Shown: positions 1-5,963 of the stretch, in pieces | Position numbering within the stretch: position 1 is the stretch's first letter | Layout of the letters: the number at the start of each line of letters is the position of its first letter | Assembly (NCBI GenBank): GCA_030632035.1 | Contig: DAOVJZ010000093.1 | Location: 1 to 6,213 of the forward strand | From: Granulosicoccaceae bacterium | Lineage (GTDB): Bacteria; Pseudomonadota; Gammaproteobacteria; DAOVJZ01 | Length of the DNA stretch: 6,213 bases | Direction of reading: 5' to 3' | The notes under the pieces: model-generated | Seen by the model: only the letters and a program-made list of their open reading frames with translations | The model's database searches: none | Told to the model about the DNA's origin: nothing | Program-made: the position numbers and the translations under genes

Positions 1-1892
1 CCTTCCGGCTTATCAATGAAATCAAACTGGAATTGTGAATATGAAGAAGTAGTATCAACCAGTTTTTCAAGGCGTATATATTTAACCTTTCTATCATGGC
101 TCAAAACAAGTACTGAATTACGATCAAAAGTATTGGCAGGAACAACAATATTTTGAATTTTCTGACTGTTAAATTCATTGGTGCATGTCAACGCACGGAA
201 ATATTCACACCCCTTACCTACACCGGCAACTCCCCTGACTCCGACAGCAACCGTATTTTCAGAAATCATCATTATTCCCATGTCCATTTTCTGGTTATCT
301 GTATTAATTAACCAGCGTAATGCACCCAATTGCCAACTATCCCCATTATCCTTACTAGATGCAACGAGCTCACCTACACGAATTTTTATATTGCTCATAT
401 CTGTACTGGTTAGTCCCAGACCACCTGTACTCTCATTAAATTTATTCCATTGGACAGCATTGTGTTCTGGGCCAGTATTGTGATTGTCTTCTAGGTCAGG
501 ATTCTTGAGTATGGACTGACGACGGAGCTTGGCTCCATAAAAATTTGCCCATTGATCTTCAATCTTTTCCTCAAAACTGGATGTCCGATGCTGTATATCA
601 CCTGCTTCCAGTCTGGATTTTAATTTCTGTTTTTCCCAATCCCTATCATTTTTATCAAGTGACATTAGTGATAAAGCAACAGAGCCCGGTCTCCCCGAAT
701 CCTCTCCTGGCCTCCCCAACTCCCATGGCCTCCCCAACTCGTTCTTCTCGGCAAGCCCATCCTTTTCCAGCTTACTGGCAAGCTCCTCCTTTTCCAGCTT
801 ACTGATAAGCTCATTTTTTTCCGGTTCAAATTCCTTTTGGCCACTCACAAAATAATGGCTTGCATCCAGACTGACAGATAACAGTACATTTCCACTGTCA
901 GGAAAACGTTCATACTGTCTATTGGTGCGGCCACCCCAGGCATGCTCAAGACGAATCAACAGATCACGATTCATTCTATCTTTAATGGGCATATTCCTGA
1001 CTTTGAATTTCTCATTAATATTGTGAATTAAACTGGATAGACCAGCTGATAATGCATCAACACCGATAATCATTCCCTGTCCTGGTTTGTGTTCTACATA
1101 ATCCGATGCAAAACACGGAGGATTACCGGATTTTAGATCAATATAGAATTGATTATTAATAACGGTATCTTTCGGGTGCGGTGTGATAGAACATTTTGTC
1201 GACCAATTATCAAGGTAATTCAAAATTGTCGTCGCCTCTCCTTCCATCAAATGATAGGGATTGGATATCGCAAGCAATACAATTTTTTTGTACAAAACTT
1301 GAATGGTATTATTGGTTGTTTTTTCTCCTGCGTGTACAGGCAATACCTTGTCATGAATACCAAGTTCTCCTGTATAACGATACAAGCAATTCACCTCTGC
1401 CCATGCGCCTTGTGGTTCCGGAGCATAAATCAGCCAGGCTGAAAGTAATTGCTCGGCCAGATATTTTATTGATGCATAGGTTGCATTCAATAATGCCTCC
1501 GCTGATTGTTCCTCATCTCCTTTTCCGGAATCCAGATCCAGTACAGCAATCTTGAAACTATCTGCCATACATTTCATGATTTGTTTCATGAGGTCAGCAC
1601 GTTCAATATTTTTACTGTCCAGAGGAAATACGCTACCTTTCAGTTTTTTCCTGAGTTCTGCTGCCAGTTGTGTGACAACAGGAACAAACACATTCATTAT
1701 TTGAACCCGTTGCACAGGATCAATACTGCTCTGATTATATTGTTCAATTGAGGAAATAACAGAATGTACACTGCCTTCTACATCGGTCAAGTTCAAATGA
1801 CTCAACCATTGCCGCACTACACCGGGCCTCACGTCAGATAAAACCGGTGCGTTAGTATTCAAATTGGGGATATCAAGCTGTAAGGTACTCAT
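1..1892 (-). CDS. Large PilZ-like protein (probable cyclic di-GMP effector), 3' end outside the window
   Basis: An uninterrupted minus-strand frame gives 630 codons from an ATG at 1892 to the left edge, with no stop, so the C-terminus is missing. Residues 1-215 look helical and soluble, with no signal peptide or membrane segment, and include LLAISNPYHL (206-215). Two PilZ-like signatures are visible: RQYER at 325-329 (RxxxR) and NESTGG at 486-491 ((D/N)xSxxG), followed by VGELVA (506-511) and LGALRW (522-527), which read like PilZ barrel strands. In ordinary PilZ domains the two motifs lie a few tens of residues apart; here about 156 residues separate them, including a Glu/Lys-rich then Gly-Arg-Pro-rich repeat tract (about 352-404). 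I recall large gammaproteobacterial PilZ-like proteins with this arrangement, so a cytoplasmic cyclic di-GMP receptor role is likely but inferred. An in-frame TAA lies 18 bases upstream of the ATG; the ribosome site is weak (A-rich, no clear GGAG). It is divergent from the YdcH-type gene. Antisense frames inside it are shadows. Confidence 0.75.
   Translation of the reverse strand, partial: MSTLQLDIPNLNTNAPVLSDVRPGVVRQWLSHLNLTDVEGSVHSVISSIEQYNQSSIDPVQRVQIMNVFVPVVTQLAAELRKKLKGSVFPLDSKNIERADLMKQIMKCMADSFKIAVLDLDSGKGDEEQSAEALLNATYASIKYLAEQLLSAWLIYAPEPQGAWAEVNCLYRYTGELGIHDKVLPVHAGEKTTNNTIQVLYKKIVLLAISNPYHLMEGEATTILNYLDNWSTKCSITPHPKDTVINNQFYIDLKSGNPPCFASDYVEHKPGQGMIIGVDALSAGLSSLIHNINEKFKVRNMPIKDRMNRDLLIRLEHAWGGRTNRQYERFPDSGNVLLSVSLDASHYFVSGQKEFEPEKNELISKLEKEELASKLEKDGLAEKNELGRPWELGRPGEDSGRPGSVALSLMSLDKNDRDWEKQKLKSRLEAGDIQHRTSSFEEKIEDQWANFYGAKLRRQSILKNPDLEDNHNTGPEHNAVQWNKFNESTGGLGLTSTDMSNIKIRVGELVASSKDNGDSWQLGALRWLINTDNQKMDMGIMMISENTVAVGVRGVAGVGKGCEYFRALTCTNEFNSQKIQNIVVPANTFDRNSVLVLSHDRKVKYIRLEKLVDTTSSYSQFQFDFIDKPE
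708..740 (-). repeat. 18-bp period in-frame repeat inside the PilZ-like gene
   Basis: A 15-base core is identical at 708-722 and 726-740, giving an 18-base period. On the minus strand it encodes ELGRP twice (residues 385-389 and 391-395), followed by a looser SGRPG (399-403). It directly follows the 27-bp repeats, so this linker has two adjacent short repeats of different period. Confidence 0.8.
750..803 (-). repeat. Two tandem 27-bp in-frame repeats inside the PilZ-like gene
   Basis: Units 777-803 and 750-776 match at 25 of 27 bases. On the minus strand they encode SKLEKEELA (residues 364-372) and SKLEKDGLA (373-381). A degenerate third copy (about 804-824, encoding PEKNELI-like residues) lies just before them. 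The unit is nine codons long, so copy-number change would keep the frame. The peptide is charged and probably helical. Confidence 0.85.
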
Positions 1893-2086
1893 CAATAAAT
1901 CATTTTTTTACGTAAATGTACCTTATATATCGTTCTATATAGCTGTTTACTTTAGGAATAAAACCCTTGATGCACTTGGGTATTATAAAATAACTATTTT
2001 TTTTATAATCAATTAGATAGCATGTTATATCGCCCATGTTTTACGTATGAGATAATGCATCTGTGCTAACAACAAGAAGAACCACA
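1893..2086. promoter_or_regulatory. AT-rich divergent intergenic region with candidate promoters
   Basis: This 194-base gap separates the minus-strand PilZ-like gene from the plus-strand YdcH-type gene and must hold both promoters. On the minus strand, TATAAT (1982-1987) has TTGATT (2007-2012) upstream at a long 19-base spacing. On the plus strand, TATAAT (2004-2009) has only a poor upstream hexamer. Both boxes sit in the T/A-rich segment 1981-2010, so they may overlap. No riboswitch-like fold or operator palindrome stands out. The assignments are weak because AT-rich DNA yields such boxes by chance. Confidence 0.35.
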
Positions 2087-2287
2087 GTGGATAAAAACAC
2101 AACCACAAAACTCAAACTACAGGAGCTGAGACTCGAGCATGGTGCGCTGGATGATGCCATTTCTCGCCTGTCTGAAGACCCTTCACTCGATCAATTCAAA
2201 CTTCAGCGTCTTAAAAAACGCAAACTCCAGCTCAAGGATTTTATTGCCAAACTGGAAAATATATTAATACCTGATCTTGATGCCTGA
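2087..2287 (+). CDS. YdcH/DUF465-family small helical protein
   Basis: A small charged protein of 66 residues, if translation starts at the GTG at 2087. It carries the DUF465 pattern: an LRLEHGALDDAISRL helix, a short turn (SEDPSLDQ), then a second helix with LKKRKLQLKDFIAKLE, ending in LIPDLDA. E. coli YdcH (74 residues) shares the helical hairpin and the KKxKLxLKD core. The family has no established biochemical function; it looks cytoplasmic and able to form a coiled-coil hairpin. The start is uncertain: GTG 2087 has a purine-rich AGAAGA six bases upstream, while the in-frame GTG at 2063 would add eight residues (VLTTRRTT) with a poorer site. The stop (TGA, 2285-2287) lies inside the start of the next gene, so the two are almost certainly one transcript. 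The family assignment is firmer than the start. Confidence 0.85.
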   Translation: MDKNTTTKLKLQELRLEHGALDDAISRLSEDPSLDQFKLQRLKKRKLQLKDFIAKLENILIPDLDA

Positions 2288-2936
2288 ACTCCCTTACTCT
2301 CAAAAACCGGATGTCACTGTGCTAACGGGAAAGCAATGCCCGCATTGTAATAGCGTCAAACAATCACTGAATGAAATTTTACAGACCGGTATTATCGATA
2401 ACGTGCAGTATATCGATATTGAAAATCGTCCGGATGTATTTAACCATGTGCGTTCTGTCCCATGGATACGTATAGGTAGCTTTGAGTTACAGGGGTTGCA
2501 TACAAAACAGGAATTAAAACAGTGGATTCAAAAAGCCAGTAAACCGGATGGAATGAAATACTATTTTGATAACTTGCTGTCTACTGGACAGCTACATCAG
2601 GTAGAAGCATTCATAAGACGAAACCCGGAAATGCTACTTGAACTTATCAAACTAACAGCCGATCCGGAAACAGCTATGGCAACCCGTATCGGTATCGGTG
2701 CATTACTGGAAGGTTTATACGGTACTGGACTGGCTAAAACAATTACTGAACCACTTGAAAAACTAAGCGACCATCCAGATGTAAAGATACGTGCTGATTG
2801 TGCCCATTTCCTTGGACTAACTGAAAATCAGCAAGCGGTAAATACATTGAAAAAAATGCTGAATGATCAAGATAAAGAAGTCAGGGAAATAGCGGAAGAA
2901 GAACTGGAACGGTTGGCTGGAATTAATAATTCTTGA
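2280..2936 (+). CDS. Thioredoxin-fold protein with CPHC active site and C-terminal HEAT-like repeats
   Basis: A 218-residue protein starting at ATG 2280; a TTG immediately before it (2277) is in frame but less likely. Residues 10-85 form a thioredoxin/glutaredoxin-type domain: a strand (VTVLTG), the active site C20-P-H-C23, and a cis-proline loop RSVPWIRIG with P61, followed by FELQGL. Residues 90-160 are helical and include RIGIGALLEGL. Residues 161-212 read as HEAT-like repeats (SDHPDVKIRADCAHFLGL, then a second DQDKEVREIAEEEL unit). No signal peptide is visible, so it should act in the cytoplasm. I recognise the architecture as a conserved gammaproteobacterial thioredoxin-HEAT type whose partner is unknown. 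A thiol-disulfide role is inferred from the CxxC; the HEAT part probably binds another protein. The gene overlaps the YdcH-type gene by 8 bases and lacks a clear ribosome site, which suggests translational coupling. Confidence 0.85.
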   Translation: MPELPYSQKPDVTVLTGKQCPHCNSVKQSLNEILQTGIIDNVQYIDIENRPDVFNHVRSVPWIRIGSFELQGLHTKQELKQWIQKASKPDGMKYYFDNLLSTGQLHQVEAFIRRNPEMLLELIKLTADPETAMATRIGIGALLEGLYGTGLAKTITEPLEKLSDHPDVKIRADCAHFLGLTENQQAVNTLKKMLNDQDKEVREIAEEELERLAGINNS

Positions 2937-3015
2937 ACCGCCATACCCAGAGGGCACAAGACCTCACCAAGATATTTATTTTATAAAACTTTATATTCTT
3001 GGCGTCTTGGCGGTT
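2936..3015. repeat. Imperfect palindrome between convergent genes (possible bidirectional terminator or dispersed repeat)
   Basis: AACCGCCA (2936-2943) and TGGCGGTT (3008-3015) are perfect 8-base inverted repeats. Inside them CCAAGA (2967-2972) pairs with TCTTGG (2997-3002), and a short TATAAA/TTTATA-like stem lies near the centre. The right arm contains CTTGGCG twice (2998-3004, 3006-3012). The element fills almost all of the 85-base gap between the thioredoxin-HEAT gene and the convergent symporter gene. There is no classic GC stem plus U-run, so a terminator role is only possible. Read on the minus strand, the right arm (AACCGCCAAGACGCCAAG) resembles a short intergenic repeat I associate with various environmental bacteria; that is memory, not a search. 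Confidence 0.55.
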
Positions 3016-3021
3016 TAAAAT

Positions 3022-4293
3022 CTATTTAAGCACTTCTTCCTCACCTTCGGTCTTCGCAATCAACACCGCACCACATGAATCACTAAATACATTTACACTG
3101 GTGCGGCACATATCAAGAATACGATCGACTGCCAATATCAAGCCAATACCTTCAGCCGGTAAACCAATCGCACCCAGTATCACCACAATCGCAACCAGGC
3201 TCGCAGCAGGAATACCAGCCACACCAATAGATGTCAGTAATGCAATTAACACCACGGTAAACTGGGTTACAAAACTCAGTTCCAGCCCGTAGGCCTGTGC
3301 AATAAACATGGCAGCCACGCATTCATATAAGGCAGTGCCATCCATATTCACCGTAGCACCGAGTGGCAACACAAAACTGGATGTACGGTTAGACACCTTG
3401 GCATTATTTTCTACACAATCCATGGTCAATGGCAGTGTGGCAGAAGAAGATGCGGTAGAAAATGCCGTCAAAAGTGCCGGTGCCATCGCTTTATATTGTT
3501 TAAGTGGATTAACCCGCGCAATAAAATGCAATAATAACGGCAATGAAACAAAAACATGGATAGCCAATGCCATTAATACCGTGATCATAAATAACAGCAA
3601 TGGCTGGAAGGCAGCGAAACCCGTTGCCGCCACCACTTTTGCTACCAGGGCAAACACACCAATCGGTGCAAACTTCATGACCCAATCTGTAATGCGCATC
3701 ATGATTTCAAATACACCCTGCCAGAAATCCATCATGACCTTGGTATATTGATCACGTACCTTGGTAACAAAATAACCAAACAACAGGCAGAAGAAAATCA
3801 ATCCCAGTAACTGACCATTGGCCGCCGCCGCCACCACATTGGTTGGTATCATGCGTAAAAATACCGCAGCAATATCCGCCGCACCCTTACCTTCCGTCTT
3901 GGCCAGCACGTCATCAGTATCTGCGCTCAATCCGATAATTTCCCGCGCAGGCTCACCATTAACAATGCCGGGAGAAATCATATCAACAAGCAATAACCCG
4001 ATCAGTATAGCCATCAGGCTTGTTGTCATGTAATACAGCAAGGTTTTAACACCCAGACGACCGAAGGCCGCATTCTGACTAGCACCCGCCATGCCGGTAA
4101 TAATCGACGATGCGATCAGGGGGATAATCAACATTTTCAGGGCATTAAGAAAAAGGGTGCCAAAGAATTCGTACAGTGAGTAAAAGGTAATACCAAAAAG
4201 GCTGGCTTCCTTACCGGTAAACCAGCCTGCTATGACAGCGAGAAACAAGGCAATGAGTATTTGCCAGTGTAGTTTGAGTTTCAGGAGGTTCAT
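3022..4293 (-). CDS. SLC1-type (DAACS) acidic amino acid / dicarboxylate:cation symporter
   Basis: A complete 423-residue inner-membrane transporter with many hydrophobic segments, the usual length for the family. Family landmarks are present in order: the serine-rich re-entrant tip ASSSATLP (281-288), NMDGT (316-320), the second re-entrant loop VAGIPAAS (358-365) and DRILDMCRTSVNV (390-402). D390, D394, R397, T398 and N401 match the substrate-binding positions of archaeal GltPh; the arginine is the residue that pairs with a side-chain carboxylate. Uptake of glutamate, aspartate or a C4-dicarboxylate is therefore likely, driven by Na+ or H+ (not distinguishable here). A281 stands where GltPh has an arginine next to the serines. 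The start at ATG 4293 is preferred: an AGGGGA site lies nine bases upstream, and the longer version from 4356 would add a polar leader and overlap the previous gene. It ends in an acidic tail (EGEEEVLK) and is probably co-transcribed with the upstream small gene. Confidence 0.92.
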   Translation of the reverse strand: MNLLKLKLHWQILIALFLAVIAGWFTGKEASLFGITFYSLYEFFGTLFLNALKMLIIPLIASSIITGMAGASQNAAFGRLGVKTLLYYMTTSLMAILIGLLLVDMISPGIVNGEPAREIIGLSADTDDVLAKTEGKGAADIAAVFLRMIPTNVVAAAANGQLLGLIFFCLLFGYFVTKVRDQYTKVMMDFWQGVFEIMMRITDWVMKFAPIGVFALVAKVVAATGFAAFQPLLLFMITVLMALAIHVFVSLPLLLHFIARVNPLKQYKAMAPALLTAFSTASSSATLPLTMDCVENNAKVSNRTSSFVLPLGATVNMDGTALYECVAAMFIAQAYGLELSFVTQFTVVLIALLTSIGVAGIPAASLVAIVVILGAIGLPAEGIGLILAVDRILDMCRTSVNVFSDSCGAVLIAKTEGEEEVLK

Positions 4294-4302
4294 TTTTATT
4301 AT

Positions 4303-4308
4303 TCCCCT
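4303..4308 (-). promoter_or_regulatory. Ribosome binding site deciding the symporter start
   Basis: On the minus strand AGGGGA (4303-4308) lies nine bases before ATG 4293, inside the 31-base gap after the small gene's stop. It supports the shorter start over the in-frame ATG at 4356, which lies inside the neighbouring coding sequence. Confidence 0.6.
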
Positions 4309-4324
4309 GTTAAATCTGTTGTGA

Positions 4325-4609
4325 TTAGTCTTTAGTCCAGGTCTGCAAAGCATCAATAATTTTCAATGCCTGATCCTTGCTGGAAATATTGAATTTTGAT
4401 TTTGGCATATATTCACCATTACGCTTCTGATAACGACGAATCGTATATTTATCAGGACCATATTCTTCTTTTTTACGATCCCAGTCTTGATAGCGAAAAA
4501 TGATTGTAGACCATGCGCCCTTTGTCAGGACAATCTTGTCCAGTTGCTTGGAAACGAGTACACCGTCTTCAGTGTAATCAATAGTTAATTCATCAACTGT
4601 TTCTGCCAT
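4325..4609 (-). CDS. Small conserved protein of unknown function upstream of the symporter
   Basis: A 94-residue soluble protein, slightly basic and aromatic-rich, with no signal peptide or membrane helix. The pattern is strand-rich in the first half (LVSKQLDKIVLTKGAW, IIFRYQDWD), then KYTIRRYQKRNGEY, then KFNISSKDQALKIIDALQTW, which looks like a closing helix. I recall similar short conserved hypothetical proteins in gammaproteobacteria but no assigned function. The strand layout with basic IRRYQKR is loosely reminiscent of PC4-like single-strand nucleic acid binders; this is a guess, not an identification. The start is well supported by a GGAGAG site (4615-4620) five bases before the ATG. 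It precedes the symporter by 31 bases on the same strand, so co-transcription is likely, though that alone does not show a joint function. Confidence 0.85.
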   Translation of the reverse strand: MAETVDELTIDYTEDGVLVSKQLDKIVLTKGAWSTIIFRYQDWDRKKEEYGPDKYTIRRYQKRNGEYMPKSKFNISSKDQALKIIDALQTWTKD

Positions 4610-4642
4610 TACATCTCTCCATTAAATATCGGTATTGGGGGG

Positions 4643-4671
4643 ATAATAAACAAATACGGACACTGTTTCCA
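4643..4671 (-). promoter_or_regulatory. Candidate promoter for the small gene and symporter
   Basis: On the minus strand TGGAAA (4666-4671) and TATTAT (4643-4648) lie 17 bases apart, matching the sigma-70 hexamers at 4/6 and 5/6 positions. They sit in the 105-base gap between the peptidase stop and the small gene start. The -35 box is mediocre, and two further TATAAT boxes near the peptidase stop lack good partners. Confidence 0.3.
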
Positions 4672-4690
4672 GAAATTCATTCTTCCGGAA
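4667..4690. repeat. Short inverted repeat next to the candidate promoter
   Basis: TTCCAGAA (4667-4674) and TTCCGGAA (4683-4690) form an inverted repeat with one mismatch around an 8-base centre. It overlaps the candidate -35 box of the small gene, so it could be an operator, or simply a weak hairpin after the peptidase gene. The 105-base gap otherwise shows nothing. Confidence 0.35.
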
Positions 4691-4714
4691 TCAAAATAAC
4701 CGATTATATAGGGA

Positions 4715-5602
4715 TTATACGACCTTTATATGCCAGGGTTCGAAACGAACCCCAAATGGGTTGTTATTTACATATCTGATAGCAACATAACCCAGATCGG
4801 TCAGTCGCTTGTATTCATCTGTATGTGAAAAATCAGCCGTAAAATTCTTGTATCCATAGCCAACCTTACCTACATCAAAATCACCGATACCATGATAGGA
4901 ATGACCGGGAGGTGCCAGCGAGAATGAAGCCTGAGACAAGTTGCCGTTTGTCTCTATCGCCTTGGACAGGAAAAGATAGGTTTGTTTGACCACACTACGG
5001 ATACCGGAAGTTAATATCAGACTATCACCCACATCTTTTCTAATGCGTTTGTACTTTTCCATTGATTCTCCCTTGAACAGGTAATGGCCAGTACGTCCTA
5101 TTTTCTTTGTATCACGTCGCGGAACAATATCAGTAATATTATCTATAACCTTGTCACCAAAAAAACCATAGGCCTTCGCATCTGCCGAGAAAACATATTC
5201 AAAGAGATCCAGTTCTGCCTGGGTAAATTTACCGACTGAGGAAAAATTTCTACCCAGCTTGATCATTTCATCAAAACCAAGCAGATTAAAATTTGTATAA
5301 CCCACCTGATGTTGTACACGTTTTAAATGGACAGCAACAGACTTCAGGTATTCAAAATCCTTGCCTTCCAGAATAATGTCGGAGAGCTCAACAACCTGCT
5401 GTTGTTCCGGCTTTTCAAGGTTATCTTTGACGAACAGGTCTTCGCCAAGCAAGTCATTCAAATTGATATGTTGATCGTAACCCGCATCCTTATTCACGAT
5501 AGCGGCTACTTTGGAAATATCATGATCGCGCCAGACAGAAGCTCCACCGGCAACAGCAAGGAGACTCAACGGGATAGCTTTTATTAGTGTTCTTCTTTTC
5601 AT
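4715..5602 (-). CDS. Exported M15-type (VanY-like) D-Ala-D-Ala carboxypeptidase family protein
   Basis: A complete 295-residue protein. The N-terminus KRRTLIK (2-8) followed by a hydrophobic stretch to about residue 22 fits a twin-arginine (Tat) signal, so export after folding is likely; whether it is cleaved or stays as an anchor is unclear. The C-terminal third matches the LAS/M15 metallopeptidase pattern: SGIRS (199-203), the zinc-site segment PPGHSYHGIGDFDVG (231-245) and the closing EPWH (288-291). Candidate zinc ligands are H237, D243 and H291, with E288 as catalytic base. The H-to-D interval is one residue shorter than the usual SxHxxGxAxD, although H234-D241 has canonical spacing. The long N-terminal region (30-190) has no recognised domain. 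The expected role is trimming peptidoglycan stem peptides in the periplasm. ATG 5602 is the first in-frame start that gives the signal; a modest GGTGAT-like site precedes it. No partner is obvious nearby. Confidence 0.82.
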   Translation of the reverse strand: MKRRTLIKAIPLSLLAVAGGASVWRDHDISKVAAIVNKDAGYDQHINLNDLLGEDLFVKDNLEKPEQQQVVELSDIILEGKDFEYLKSVAVHLKRVQHQVGYTNFNLLGFDEMIKLGRNFSSVGKFTQAELDLFEYVFSADAKAYGFFGDKVIDNITDIVPRRDTKKIGRTGHYLFKGESMEKYKRIRKDVGDSLILTSGIRSVVKQTYLFLSKAIETNGNLSQASFSLAPPGHSYHGIGDFDVGKVGYGYKNFTADFSHTDEYKRLTDLGYVAIRYVNNNPFGVRFEPWHIKVV

Positions 5603-5769
5603 AACCCATCACCACAACACATCAAGCTTAAAGTATAGCTGAAAGTTTTGTTCTTAAAGACATGAAGTAGTATAGAAAACCAAACCGTCCCGGTTTTTCA
5701 AGCCACTAATGCTTGCCTGTTTTACTATTCTCCAAATCTTTCTCATACAACATGTATCCTGAGAACCCC

Positions 5770-5794
5770 TATCTGCTGACCCAAAAGTCAGATA
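5770..5794. repeat. Short hairpin with a 3-base bulge
   Basis: TATCTGCTGAC (5770-5780) pairs with GTCAGATA (5787-5794) to give an 8-base stem if three bases of the left arm bulge, around the loop CCAAAA. It sits six bases before the nested palindrome and may be part of the same structured region. Confidence 0.5.
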
Positions 5795-5799
5795 CCATG

Positions 5800-5963
5800 A
5801 ACACGTATATCTCACCAGGATAACGAGTCCTTACTTGATCTTTGAATCCACAAAGAATTGTCCTCAGTCGGGAATACACACCGTTATTCCACTTCTTCGG
5901 AAAATCCTTTGTGGATTCAAATTCCTGCGCAATCACCTCACCCCCTGATAAGATATACGTGTT
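5800..5963. repeat. Nested palindrome (MITE-like element or structured RNA candidate)
   Basis: Three sets of inverted repeats sit inside one another. The outer arms AACACGTATATCT (5800-5812) and AGATATACGTGTT (5951-5963) are perfect over 13 bases. The middle arms TTTGAATCCACAAAG (5841-5855) and CTTTGTGGATTCAAA (5907-5921) are perfect over 15 bases and extend inward to about 23 bases with two mismatches. At the centre GGAATA (5871-5876) pairs with TATTCC (5885-5890) around an 8-base loop. Between outer and middle arms pairing is poor. Perfect 13- and 15-base inverted repeats sharing a centre are unlikely by chance. I see no target-site duplication and no open frame inside. It could be a small non-autonomous mobile element, a small RNA, or an upstream regulatory structure for the thioredoxin gene. 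Confidence 0.75.

Noticed and set aside
178..1751. Several plus-strand open frames (for example 178-483, 545-805, 1149-1442, 1196-1555, 1506-1751)
   Set aside because: They lie antisense to one continuous 630-codon minus-strand frame with recognisable domain motifs, lack ribosome sites, and their translations are low-complexity or resemble no family.
1981..2010. Possible hairpin TTATAAAATA / TATTTTTTTTATAA
   Set aside because: The arms differ by an unpaired run of Ts and consist only of A and T, so this is AT-rich promoter DNA rather than a structured element.
2999..4033. Plus-strand open frames opposite the symporter (2999-3292, 3308-3751, 3818-4033)
   Set aside because: They are antisense shadows of the symporter, whose motifs and length are complete; their Ala/Thr/Asn-rich translations are the usual by-product of a membrane protein read backwards.
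4294..4356. A longer symporter start at ATG 4356
   Set aside because: It would overlap the end of the upstream small gene and add a polar leader absent from the family; ATG 4293 has its own ribosome site.
4694..4717. Two minus-strand TATAAT boxes at and just after the peptidase stop
   Set aside because: Neither has an acceptable -35 hexamer at 16-18 bases, and one overlaps the stop codon; likely chance matches in AT-rich sequence.
5327..5587. Plus-strand frame of 86 codons opposite the peptidase
   Set aside because: It is antisense to the N-terminal half of the peptidase, with no ribosome site or family resemblance.
5682..5698. Terminator-like hairpin AAACCG-TCC-CGGTTT running into Ts
   Set aside because: The stem is only six pairs with a three-base loop, the Ts are mostly part of the stem, and no plus-strand gene ends just before it; it is mentioned only within the intergenic entry.
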